DNA of 64,000 nucleotides, from assembly GCA_018398805.1 (NCBI GenBank), contig JAGFBZ010000747.1, forward strand, positions 248,001-312,000. Direction: 5' to 3'. The notes beneath the pieces are model-generated. The model saw nothing but the letters and a program-made list of their open reading frames with translations. It did not search any database and was not told where the DNA came from. Positions 32,823 through 44,226 of this stretch are shown one piece after another; the stretch's first letter is position 1; each line of letters begins with the position of its first letter. This DNA comes from Hirundichthys speculiger (lineage: Eukaryota; Chordata; Actinopteri; Beloniformes; Exocoetidae). Both the position numbers and the translations under genes were made by a program.

Positions 32823-34221
32823 TATGAACATCTGCAGATTGACTCAAAGTTGATGCAAGCCTCGAAATGTATTCATGTTCTTATTCTTTTTAGCTGCTAG
32901 CTACATTGTATTGCTTTCATTTGTGTTTTTCCATTGATTCTTGCTTTCAGCATTTATTTTTAGGGTAACAGAGTAAACCAAACATTGATGGAAACAATGT
33001 CAAGTCATCACACAACCTAAAATAAATGAAGTGCTCAATCTAGTGAAAACAAACTAACTAAATTTCTAAACTATTGATTTCCGGTCACTGATATTTAATA
33101 TATCTGAATACGCCTTGCCTATAAATTTAGCAGCACCATTGAAGCTATCACATAAATGACAAAAAACTATTTTCTCTTTATGTTTCTGTTACAGCGCATG
33201 AGTAGTATGCAGGCATTCATGAACTACTTCACCTATTTTTCTTGTGTGTAAATATGCCACCTCATAGCTCCCAAGGCAATACCTTGGTTCCCTATTGAAA
33301 TCTTTAGCTACTCCATGTTGAGTGAATTCACGGCGCTCAGTGTCAGGTGCATTTGTGGGTCCAGTGGGGGATGTCTGACAGGCAACAAGAGTTCAGAGAG
33401 AAATGTTAGAGGGAAGTGGCACCACTAGTCGAAGGTGCCAGGCTAGTGCACATGTCATATACATGAAATGGCCTCAGGAGTAGCAGCTGAAACCCGTCAC
33501 TTGGCATTAAGAGTCACAGAGGCATTACTGCGTGCTGAACTCACCATCACCCTGCCTCTTTCCCTGCCCACCCCCTCCACCCCCCCGAGTATGTGACATG
33601 CCATCACCTCTCTCCCTGGAGCCTGACCCCAGGACGTCGCTCGAGTGCAGCCAAATGCAGCGACAGCCACAGAAGGTGCAATCTGATGGTCAGGGACTGT
33701 CAAAATAGGTGTCACTTTGACTGCAGACTGCTCCAGCTGCTGTGGAAAGCTGGAAGGTCAATTAAGCATCGCCCGCCAGAGACATGACATGTTATTTTTT
33801 GAAGACTATTTTTAATTGTGCTAAGACTGTGCTCTTCTGTTAGTAGCAAAAAGGCAATTAAGTTTATGATAAAGTCTTCTAAAATAATAACAAAGAGTTC
33901 TTAAGTCCATTTAAAAAATTAGTCAGGGACAATAAACATATTACAACAATGCCCATTTCAATGTAGTTCTCTCTTTTGTTTAAACCTCAGCCTCTCTTCA
34001 TCTCACGCCATCTCCATCTGTTATCTGCTGACATTTCCCATCTCCTCAGTCATCTCTATCTTTGTATGAATGATTCTGATTTTGAAAGCGCATGTTCAGA
34101 TGAGCTCACTTTGACCATCTGAGCTACTGAAAACGCTTTGCATATTTGCTCATTGCACACCGTTTTCTTATATAATGGAAAAATCAATTAAATATTAATT
34201 ACAAAACATGTCTTATAAATA
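32823..34221. other. Intron, unassigned
   Basis: No element ends or exons recognised in this 1.4 kb. Confidence 0.35.
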
Positions 34222-35057
34222 CCATATTTTCTGGACTATAAAGCGCACCTGAATATAAGCCGCACCCACTAAAATTTAAATGAAATATATATTTTGTCAC
34301 ATATAAGCTGCACCGGACTATAAGCCGCCGGTATCCAGGCTGATAAATAAGATATTTGCATTCAAAGATTTTGTACCATAAGTGTTTATTACCTGAACTG
34401 ATTGTTTCTGAACAGAACCTGTAACACGGCAGTAAAAGTGCTGATCAAACAAAACAGAAAAGTCATTGATGGTTTTATTCATTTTCCTCCTGAACACTAA
34501 AACCAAGTTGCTTTATTTTTCCTCCTCCTGTGTACTGAAACTCCCCCACACAGCAAAGACATCTGGAACGGACCCGTGAAACGGACCCGTATCGGGGTCC
34601 ACTTGCACTCAGTGCTGGATCCGCTTTGGAGCTGGATCACGGACCTGCTGGCTCCACGCTGTGTCCGGTCCGCATCTGCGATTAACCTTACCTCTGCGGC
34701 GGGTCCACTCAGAACCCTGAAATCCACTGGGGAACCAACAAACTGACTGGACAAACTGATAAATCCAGGTGTGTCTGAGTAGCTACAATGGTCAGACACA
34801 CCTGGATTAATCAGTTTGTCTAATAATAACAGGTATTGATGCTCACAAAATGAATGTAGAGTAGCATAGCCAACATAGGCTACTGAACAAAAACAGAATA
34901 GCCTTTAACACTTGGTTTGTTTTTTTGGTTTTTGCACATCCTGCTAGAGCGCCCCCTGAGGGCTGAAGAAAAATTCATAGAAAAGCCGCATCTCTGTATA
35001 AACCTCATGGTTTAAAGTGTGGGACAAAAGTAGCGGCTTATAGTCCAAAAAATACGG
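34222..35057. mobile_element. TA-flanked TIR element, family B copy 2
   Basis: CCATATTTTCTGGACTATAA after TA (34220-34221) and TTATAGTCCAAAAAATACGG before TA (35058-35059). It is near-identical in layout to copy 1 at 20512-21550 and in the same orientation, but lacks the 186-bp insertion, which shows the pre-insertion sequence GATTAACC. Confidence 0.85.
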
Positions 35058-35333
35058 TATAAAGTGTTCATGCATCTAAAGCCAACTTCATTCTTCTGCA
35101 TTCTCTCTCCATTATATTTGAAATGGTAGGATTCAATTACTTTTTTTTCCTGTCTGAGTCTTAAACTCTACTGGATTTGATCACATAGAAATAATCTTGA
35201 GACCCTGTTGAGTTCATAATAGAGCTCAGGGGATTGTGGTCCACGCTATAAAAATCCTAGATGTGTGGCGGGAAGTCAAAGCACCACCCTGTTCTCCAGC
35301 CTGTGTGTGTGTGTGTGTGTCTTGTTTTTCCAG
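35058..35333. other. Intron with (GT)n just upstream of LE exon
   Basis: A TG repeat (35302-35320) runs directly into the acceptor CTTGTTTTTCCAG. A TG repeat close to a 3' splice site can influence exon inclusion. Confidence 0.6.
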
Positions 35334-35468
35334 AGTGTAATTGTAATCCCTTTGGCTCAGTCAGTGATCGCTGTAATGGCACAGGATTTTGTATATGTAA
35401 GGAGGCCACTGCAGGGCCTAAGTGTCAAGAGTGTCTGCCCGGATATTTGTGGGACGATGGCTGCAAAT
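35334..35468 (+). CDS. ntng1: Netrin-G1 laminin-type EGF domain exon (third LE)
   Basis: Encodes a complete LE module of netrin-G1: (E)[44 protein letters not shown]. Eight cysteines in LE spacing, with NGT as an N-glycosylation site. The acceptor TTTTTCCAG lies before 35334 and the consensus donor GTAAGT after 35468; 135 nt, phase 1 on both sides. Spliced to the terminal exon, the leftover T plus CC makes Ser, giving DGCKSRVCDNE, comparable with the mammalian GCQPNVCDNE junction. It is symmetric like the previous exons, so it can be skipped with frame kept. The longer frames through this place (for example 35265-35846) read another frame or run into the intron and are not genes. Confidence 0.95.
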
Positions 35469-37977
35469 GTAAGTAGAACCGCAACCTTCCCCTCGCAGCT
35501 TGCCCCCCCCCCCCAGCTCTGTCTCCCCCCGCTATCTTTCTCCGATGTCTTTTCTCTCTTAGGGATTCCTGAGCTGTGGCTGGAGGACGTGCAGGTCTGC
35601 CCAGCCGGACTGACAAATACAGAAATAACACAAAGCTGGAGCTACAGCGAGCCAACATACTTCACCATCTCTTTCATTAGCTGGCGCTCACGCTCGCTGT
35701 GGCTGCATTATCAATGTGATACCAGCGGGTGCCCGCCATGGCCCAGACAGAGAAAAAGCAGTGGCATGGCAGGATGCATGCTGCTCGGTAACTCAATTAT
35801 CCAGGCGTGTCGCACACCAACAACACAACAGCTGAGTCAATATTGACTGCTTGATCCCCTTGGCCAGTTCCAAGCAGGACAATGTCATCCGGTGCCAACA
35901 TTTTTAAAGGAGAACGCAGGTCGTTTTGAAGTCCAACCCATTTATCACTGTCTGTCGTCTATATTTCCCCAGTCATGCCCTGTGTAGTGGTTGTTTTTTT
36001 TTCCAAATTTCAACATTTTTTTAATGGTCTTCTTGAAGTCAAACTTCAGAAGGAAGTAAACCCTTCAGGGGTGCAGACTTGAGGTTTCTGACAAAGGACT
36101 AAAAAGCTTAATTATGATCCAGGCACATATTAGTATGTTTCTTACAATGTGACGTGATTCATTTCTAGAGGACAACTGCGTATTATTCTCTCATAAATGA
36201 TAATTGCAGAGCTTGAAGTAAGTGTCTAAAGCAATCAGTCTTATTGAAAGCACCCAAACAAAGAACTATTAGAAATGAATAATCAGATATTACCACTGAA
36301 TGTTGAGAGTACAACAGTTTCAGCAGCTATTATATATATTCTTTATATATTATATTTAGCCTCTGTCAGTCTGCAGCATATAACTGAAGTAAAGCCTGGT
36401 TGGTTATGACTTAAATTCAACGTAAAGTGAAATCTGGTCTCTGGTTTATTTTTGTAGCTCTGACACAGATGGTTCTTCATTAAAATGCACTGTTTTTGAC
36501 TGCGGTCTGTTGTTGCCTACTAATATGTTCAGTGTGTACAGAGGAAACACAGCATCTGTTTCTACTGTACACAAAAGGACGTGTGATGGGAAACGCAGGC
36601 ATGGTTCACATCCCATGGCCTCTCATTATGAATGCATGCATGAATCCTGAAGAAATATTTGGTGTAAATTCGAGAATGCTGAACGGTACAAGTGCAGCAA
36701 TTAAATTGTTGCAAGTAACAGGAGAAAGTTAAAAAAAAAAAAGAGTGAGAGAGTCATTTAAATGAGCGAAACAGATGGGAAATCCCAAACGGAGACAACA
36801 AATCAGTAATTTTATATAACAGATTAGCTACGTGTGTAGTATTTATATCAGATTTAAACTTCTTTCTACAGTGAGATTATACAGGTTTAAGTGAAGCTAC
36901 AACAACTAAAATGGCTATAAAAATCATCAGCTCCAGAAGTGTTGAAGAATGCATATATATTCATATAATATACTGAAAAATGTTCCATTTCACGTTGTTT
37001 TAACTTTGCATATACCAACAAAGGTCCCCTATTTCTATGACTGTAGTAGTGCTAGGAAAGACCTTCAGAACATGTATTTGAGAAAACAGTCTAGCATCAA
37101 GCTCCGTACTTTGTATTCTTCTGTTCACTGAAGGTTAACATCCAAGGGAAGTGCCACAGCACATCCTTGAGCAGACGGGAACGCAGGAAAGAAAAACACG
37201 TTCTGATTAGCTTTAACTTGAGAGTATAAGATCCTTTGTTTTGAGGCTGTAATTAACTGTGGATTGTTTTATTTAGTTTTATTGGAAAAGCAATATATTT
37301 CCTGGAATCGAAGACCAAAATATGTTTTTTCTGTGCAGTAAAAACTTAAATGGACAGTATGGAAAGAATGTCATGGTGTTTGATTTAGTTGTGGAGAGAT
37401 TTTACTCATGCATCCTCATTTTACTGTCCTGGACTGACAGTCCTCTAAGACACATTACATGATGTCCTGTATAGACAGTGTTCACACGACGTCGCAACAA
37501 GCCTTCTGCCATTCTCACGCTCCAGCCATTCACGCAAACACTAAACGCAGCAGTGAGAGTAACTCACATTCTGCTCTAAACCGGACTCATTGAGACCGAA
37601 ATCACTGTCAAAGTTACTAAAATGCCACATAGACGCATTGTTCATGGATGAAAGGAGCAGATTGGATCCATACAGATTCCTTTAAACTGGAGATCATGAG
37701 GGCTGAAAGACCAGAGTGCTCAGCAGACATCGGGGAGAAAGATGGATCACACAAGTAAACCACAAAGACTTCGCTTCTAAAGCGTGTTTGAAATATTTCA
37801 CCAAAGTTAGGACTAATCATTTCTGTGCATATCATTTTGGTTCTCGGTTTAACATTTCTCAAATCAAATCAGGAACATTCAGAACTGATCAGTGTTGTTT
37901 TTAAATTAAATGAGCCGAGCAACATTATAAAAAGTAAAAGGATCCTATTAGAAAACTTGAATATAGAGGTTTGTAAC
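35469..37977. other. Start of a 19-kb intron, unassigned
   Basis: C-rich just after the donor, otherwise AT-rich without recognised exon or element end. The frames here are chance. Confidence 0.4.
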
Positions 37978-37985
37978 ATCACCAT

Positions 37986-39060
37986 TAGAGATGTCCCGAT
38001 CCAGCATTTTGAACTTCCGATCCGATACCGATATTTTTTTGTACTTCCGATCCGATACCGATATCTGCCGATACCGATACCGGCCTATCTGAGCATGTAT
38101 TAAAGTTTAAAGTCATTTAACCAACTTACTTTGTTGTCAGACTCATGCTGAATAGGGTTTTACTCCTGATAATAACTAGCCAGCTGAATTAGGTGCATTT
38201 GAATAATACACATTGGTTGGTAACGAGAAACGGACCTATTTATTTAACAAATCAACACAAAATAGACAAAATGATAAATAACAAACAGAAATGGCATCAG
38301 TAAACCACAGCTTTACAAGCCATAAGTGCAGATAATATTGTTAATTGTATTAAGCAAACACAACCTGAGTTTAACCGTCTATTAACAGCATTAGTACCTG
38401 TGCTTTGACACTGATCAGTGGCAGTTTGTCACGATTCCCAAACGTCCCAAATGGGGGTGGGGGGGGTGGGGGGGTGGGGGTGGAGAGGAGCTCGAGTTGT
38501 CTCGCGCGGGGGGCGGAGTGTTTGTGGCTGTGCACTGTGCCCGACAGAGAGAGAGCAGTGTTGCCAACTTAGCGACTTTGTCACTATATCTAGCAACTTT
38601 CCAGACCCCCCTAGCGACTTAATTTGTAAAAAGCGACTAGCGACAAATCTAGCGACTTTTTCTGGTGATTTAGCGACTCACTGGCACTCAAACCGCTAGG
38701 TTTGAAGCCATCATTTGGCCGCTGATGGCTGCTGTCTGCCTTGCGAGCCGCGCTTCTCTCTCTCTGTCGGGCACAGTGCACAGCCACAAACCAAACACCC
38801 CGCGCGAGACAACTCGAGCTCCTCCTGAAGGTGTGCTGGAAATGCGGACCGGATATTAGGGAAACACAGAGCAAGACCTGGAATGGGTTATCTGAATAAT
38901 GCGCTGCGCGGTGCGCTGGAAAACCCGGAACGGACTTTGGAAAATAACTGGATCGGAGTCTGGATCGGCATTTTTAGGGCTTGCCGATCCGATACCGATC
39001 CGCATTTTTTGCTCATATCGGCGGCCGATCCGATACGAATATCGGATCGGGACACCTCTA
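37986..39060. mobile_element. Non-autonomous hAT element with internal palindrome
   Basis: TAGAGATGTCCCGATCCAGC at the left and GGATCGGGACACCTCTA at the right are inverted ends. Both flanks are ATCACCAT (37978-37985 and 39061-39068), a perfect 8-bp hAT duplication. Repeated CCGATCCGATACCGAT motifs near both ends are typical subterminal repeats. The middle carries a large inverted repeat (38485-38824), described separately. Confidence 0.9.
38485..38824. repeat. Long inverted repeat with ~70-bp arms
   Basis: The left arm 38485-38555 and right arm 38756-38824 are reverse complements. The inner 36 bases (from GTTTGTGGCTGTGCACTGTG to GAGAGAGAG) match perfectly, and the outer GAGGAGCTCGAGTTGTCTCG matches as well, with a few-base difference between them. 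The 200-bp spacer has repeated TAGCGACTT motifs, beginning with GTTGCCAACTTAGCGAC. It may be a nested MITE with its own flanks duplicated in inverse orientation. Confidence 0.85.
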
Positions 39061-39249
39061 ATCACCATGACTCCAGACCAAATATGTAGGTCTAGGCTAA
39101 ATGTATTAAAACATTTTGGGAGGAATTTAGAAACTGTTGGCATGCTCAGATCATGGAATTTATTTCAACAAACCAGCCACACACAAACTAGTTGTAAGCC
39201 TCCAGAGCCTCGTAGCTCTTCAGTTCCTCTACAGTTTAGGCACTGATAG

Positions 39250-42105
39250 GCAAAATCTCCCTGTGGGCCCACCACCCGCAGGGAGGGTCATAATAGTCAG
39301 GTGCTATGTGGTATGGGTGGCAGCCGAAAGCGTGGGCCTTGGCGTGCTGACCCTCGGCTGACGAAACTGGCTACTGGGACATAAAACGTCACCTCTCTGG
39401 CGGGGAAGGAGCCTGAGCTTGTGCATGAGGTTGGGAGGTACCGGCTAGATATAGTCAGGCTCACCTCAACGCGCAGCCTGGGCTCTGGAACCAATCTTCT
39501 CGAGAGAGAGAGGCTGGACCTTATTCTACTCTGGAGTTGCCAAGGGTGAGAGGCAATGGGCTGGTGGGGCCTTGCTTATAGCCCCCCAGCTTGGAGCCTG
39601 TACGTTGGGGTTTTCCCCAGTGGATGAGAGGGTAGATTCCCTGCGCCTTCGGGTCGGGGAACGGGCTCTGACTGTCATTTGCGCTTATGCGCCAAATGAC
39701 AGTTCAGAGTACCCAGCCTTCTTGGGGTCCTTGGCGGGGTTGTTGGAAAGTGCCCCTAATGGGGACTCCTTTATCCTGGTACTTGGTGGTACCTGGAGGG
39801 GCGTGATTAGGAGGAACGGCCTCTCTGATCCGAACCAGAGTGGTGTTTTGTTCTTGGACTTCTGTGCTCATCACAGTTTGTCCATAACGAACACCATGTT
39901 CAAGCATAAGAGTGTCCATAAATGCACTTGGCATCAGCACACTCTTAACCGGAGATCGATGATTGACTTTATAGTCGTATCATCTGATCTTCGGCTGTAT
40001 GTTTTGGACACTCGGGTAAAGAGAGGAGCTGAGCTGTCAACTGAACACTACCTAGTGGTGGGTTGGATCAGATGGCGGGGGAGAATGCCGGTCAGACCTG
40101 GTAGGCCCAAACGTGGAGTGAAGGTTTGCTGGGAATGTCTGGCAGAGGAACGTGTCAGAAAGATCTTCAACTCACACCTCCGACAGAGCTTCAATCACAT
40201 TCCGGGGGAAGCGGTGGACATTGAGTCTGAATGGGCCATGTTCCGCGCCTCCATTGCTTAAGCGGCTGACCGGAGCTGTGGCCGTAAGGTCGTCGGTGCC
40301 TGTCGTGGCGGCAATCCTCGAACTCAGTAGTGGACACCTCGGGTGAGAGAGGCTGTCAGACTGAAGAAGAAGTTCTACCGGGCTTGGTTAGCTTGTGGGT
40401 CTCCGGAATCAGTAGACAGGTATCGGCAGGCCAAGCGGGCGGCAGCTTTGGTGGTCTCTGAGCGAAAACTCGAGTGTAGGAGGAGTTCGGTGAGGCCATG
40501 GAAAAATACTTTCGTCGGCTCCTCGGAGATTCTGGCAAACCGTCGGACGGCTCAGGCGGGGAAAGCAGTGGTTCACCAACACTGTGTATAGTGGGGATGG
40601 GGTGCTGCTGACCTCAACTGGAGATGTCGTTAGGCGGTGGAAGGAATACTTTGAGGACCTTCTCAATCCCACGAACATCTCATCCGTGGAGAATGCTGAG
40701 TCTGTGGACTTAGAGGTGGACTTGTTCATTACCGGAGCTGAGGTCACTGAGGTAGTTAAGAAGCTGCACAGTGGCCGGGCTCCGTGGGTGGACGAGATCC
40801 GCCCTGATTTCCTGAAGGCTCTGGATGTTGTAGGACTGTCTTGGTTGACACATCTCTGCAACATCGCATGGAAATCGGGGCAGGACCTCTGGGTTGGCAG
40901 ACCGGGGTGGTGGTTCCCCTTTTTAAGAAGGGGGAATCACACTCCTCAGCCTCCCTGGTCAGGTCTATGCAGGGGTGCTGGAGAAGAGAGTTCGATCAAC
41001 CAGTCCACATGTGTTTTGTGGACCTCGAAAAGGCATTTGACCGTGTCCTTCGGGGGGGTCCTGTGGGGGGTACTCCAGGAGTATGGGGTGCTGAGCCCGT
41101 TGTTACGGGCTGTCCAGTCCCTGTACAAATGGAGTGGGAGCTTGGTCCACATTGCCGGTTGTAAGTCGGATTAATTTTCAGTGAGAGTTGGACTCCGCCA
41201 GGGCTGCCCTTTGTCACCAATTCTGTTCATAACGTTTATGGACAGAATTTCTTGGCGCAGCCAAGGAGCGGAGGGGTTCCGGTTCGGTGATGTCGGGATC
41301 TCGGGATCTGTTTGCAGATGACGTGGTCCTGTTGGCGCCATCGAGTAGGGATCTGCAGCTCTTGCTGGAGCGGTTCGCAGCCGAGTGTGAAGCGGCAGGG
41401 ATGAGAATCATTACCTCCAAATCTTAGACCATGGTCCACAGTCAGAAAAAGGTAGAATGCCTCCTCCGGGTCGGGAGTGAGGTTCTGTCTCAAGTGGAGG
41501 AGTTTAAGTATCTCTGGGGCTTGTTCACGAGTGATGGGAAAAAGGAACGGGAGATCGACAGACGGATTGGTGCGGCGTCTGCTGTACCAGTCCGTTGTGG
41601 TGAAGAGAGAGCTGAGCCAAAAGGCAAGGCTCTCTGTTTACCGGTCGATCTTTGTTCCAACCCTCACCTATGGTCATGAACTGTGGGTAGTGACCGAAAG
41701 AATGAGATCGGGGATACAAGTGGCGGAAATGAGTTTTCTTCGCAGGGTGGCCGGGCTCTCCCTTAGAGATAGGGTGAGAAGCTCGGTCCAGGAGGGGCTC
41801 AGAGTAGAACCACTGCTCCTCCGCATCGAGAGGAGCTAGATGAGGTGCCTCGGGCATCTGGTTAGGATGCCTCCTGGACGCCTCCCTGGTGAGGTGTTCC
41901 GGGCATGTCCCACTGGGAGGAGACCCCGGGGAAGACCCAGGACACGCTGGAGGGACTATGTCTCGCGGCTGGCCTGAGAACGCCTCGGGATCCCCCCAGA
42001 GGAGCTAGAAGAAGTGGCCGGGGGAGAGGGGGATCTGGGCTTCCTTACTCCGGCTGATGCCCCCGCGACCCGACCTCGGATAAGCGGAAGAAGATCGTAC
42101 AGTAC
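39250..42105 (+). mobile_element. RTE-like LINE, long but heavily decayed copy
   Basis: It is collinear with the full-length copy at 58828-62182 from the 5' UTR (CCACCACCCGCAGG) to the 3' tail (GCGGAAGAAGATCGTACAGTACGGTA). The first ~350 bp of the element are missing. Internal deletions are visible, for example in the endonuclease and at 40930-40990, so it is about 2.85 kb against 3.35 kb for the full copy. The target duplication was not found with certainty. Confidence 0.88.
39570..41850 (+). pseudogene. RTE-like endonuclease/reverse transcriptase, inactivated
   Basis: The frames change repeatedly. The endonuclease part is recognisable from SLRLRVGERALTVICAYAPN (frame from 39572) through the final TEHYLVVGWIRW (the active-site SDH equivalent changed to TEH). 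In the core motif that reads [12 protein letters not shown] in the full copy, this copy has ILVLGGTWRGV because of a deletion. The RT part appears as VDLEKAFDRV (about 41020), GLRQGCPLSPILF (about 41192) and LFADDVVLL (about 41308) in different frames. The thumb and C-terminal region lies in 41431-41839 in two frames. It is clearly non-functional and older than the copy at 30168. Confidence 0.88.
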
Positions 42106-43694
42106 GGTACTTTACCGTGAGTGTTTCGCCATTGAAGACAGACCAGGTGCCAGAGGGGTAATATAAATATCAAAACCTAATGCGAACATGAAGTTAGCTC
42201 ATTTTACTTATTCAACAATGTCGACATAAAACCATGGTGAAACACACAGCCAAGCACAGCTGAACGAGAGGCTCCTCAGTTGGTATTTAGCTCCTGTCTC
42301 TGTGTAACACGGTGGGGGCGGGGTCTGATTTACACTTTAAATGTCACATCCATGTTTGGAGTTAAATAGTTCAAAGTTGATGTTACTACAATAACACTTA
42401 CAGATTTGATCTGAAGACACTTTGTTTTGACTCCAACTATTTGTAAACTTAGAGTTACATGTAAGGGATTTGACTCTATTCAGAGTGGAATTAACTCTGC
42501 TTTTGCTTAGATTTCACCAACACCAGAAATATAACTCTTCTTAATTTGCTGTGTAGCTTGTGAACACATGGCTGCACTAGTCTTCTTGGCTGCTCCCTGT
42601 TGGGGTCGCCACAGTGGAATAATCTGCCTGGAAGCACTAACACTAAGCCACCGGGGGGGCACACAGCTGTACTAGAGTGAAAGAAAAACTAGTCTTGTAC
42701 GGTGAAGCTTGACCAAAAAAAAAGGCGACGTTGGCTCAAAGTGTCTGTAAATACTAACTCGCCCTGACTGTGGAATTTTTGTCTGCTTTGCTGCAGCTGT
42801 TTTTTTTAGATTTTTATTATTGGAGGCAGAAACCCCTTATCAACTGTGCCAGCAGTAACAGAAATGGAAAATACAAAGATGTGAATTTGTTGTTACATTC
42901 GCTGTATAAAACTGTTTTCCAAGATAGATTCCCTCAACCCTCCAAGACAGAAAACACCTGAAGTAATCTTCACCTGAGCTTCTATTTCCAAGCGACTCCT
43001 CAGAGAAAAAAAACTTCTCCCTCTTGACCTTCTTCTCTGCTGCAGAATTTCTGTTCATGCCACGACTCAACCTGCATGCAGACTGAAAAAAGCAATTAAA
43101 ACTTAAATCTCTCATCAAACACATCACTTTCCCAGATCGGAACACCTAGTTCATTGGTCCTCCTCTCTAATTATAATGACTCATATCGAAAGCAAACTCA
43201 ACAGATCTTGTCATTTGGCATCGGTGCAGCTCTGTTTACATGCAGTAATGCAACACAGCGAGTGTGGAGGAGGCTGAGAGCAGATAAAGGGGCGAAGCTC
43301 TGGAAAGAATCGCTGCCACTGCAGAGTTTTCAGGCTACAGCACCTTTAGTGTTATTGACCTCACATCTCTGACACGGTTTGTTATTGATGCTTGTTTTTA
43401 AATAATCAATGTCTGGGTTCCATGTTTTGCTTTAACTTTGCTTAATTGGCAACCAATAAAATTCTGTGCCTGCGGGGGGATGGCCATTACCTGAACTCGC
43501 ATTTGAAATGGCGATGCAATTTTATGCACCACGCAGAATTCATTTTTAATGAGATGGATCTTGGGGTGGAAACTCACAATATATTCAGTATTAACTCTTA
43601 ACACTATTAACACTTGGTGAACATCAAGACACTGATAAGAGCCAGAAAAAAGATTGAATGCCCTCCGATGTAGCCACACTTTTATATTTGGATT
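42106..43694. other. Intron, unassigned
   Basis: A fragment at about 42570-42640 (TTCTTGGCTGCTCCCTGTTG, GGGTCGCCACAGTGG) resembles a short motif often seen in fish retroelements, but no boundaries were found. The rest shows no exon or element end. Confidence 0.4.
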
Positions 43695-44098
43695 TCCTCA
43701 CGTCATGTTCTGCAGCTGGTTGAGGGAAGGAGGACCCAAGAGCAGGAGTCTCAAAAACACAAAAGGGTTTATTCTCAAAAACAATATCCAAAAATCCAAA
43801 ACACAAAAACCTAAAGACACCAGAAATCCAAAAACACTAAAATGCAAAAATACAGACTTAACTTAACCTTCCAGGAGGACAACAAGAGGGAAAACAGCAG
43901 AACAGCAACATGCCATGAAGACCAAATGAAGCCACAGAGAACAGGGGAAAATGACAAGACTTAAATACACAGAGGAACAAACGAGAGACAGGTGCAGGGA
44001 ATCAAGGTAACAAGAGGGAGGAAGCAAAGCAGAACACAATGAAGACAAGACAGACCTTTTAAAGTAAAACAGGAACCACTAAAGACAGGGAGAGACGG
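43695..44098. repeat. Dispersed repeat family A, copy 2
   Basis: Begins CTGGTTGAGGGAAGGAGGAC and GCAGGAGTCTCAAAAACAC, then A-rich CAAAA/CCAAAA repeats, then the conserved block AGACTTAAATACACAGAGG, GAGAGACAGGTGCAGGG and AAGACAGACCTTTTAAAGT shared with 3850-4326 in the same orientation. Class unknown. Confidence 0.7.
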
Positions 44099-44109
44099 CA
44101 ACTTGCATT

Positions 44110-44226
44110 TTTTAAACATATCTTAAACACATTATTTAGGCTCGGGGGGGCTCCGGCTCCAGTTCGTGGATTTTGATTTTCACGGGGGGCGTCCCATTAA
44201 CTGCGAAAAATAAAGGATCACTGTAA
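44110..44226. mobile_element. Tigger/pogo-like MITE end fragment
   Basis: Reverse orientation relative to 29813: CTCCGGCTCCAGTTCGTGGA, TTTTGATTTTCACGGGGGGC and TAAAGGATCACTG followed by TA correspond to the left ~110 bp of the family (reversed). The rest of the element is missing. Confidence 0.75.

Noticed and set aside
35265..35846. 193-residue plus-strand frame overlapping an ntng1 exon
   Set aside because: It is a different frame from the LE exon, runs across the TG repeat and the splice donor, and has no domain. The LE reading with its eight cysteines is clearly the real one.
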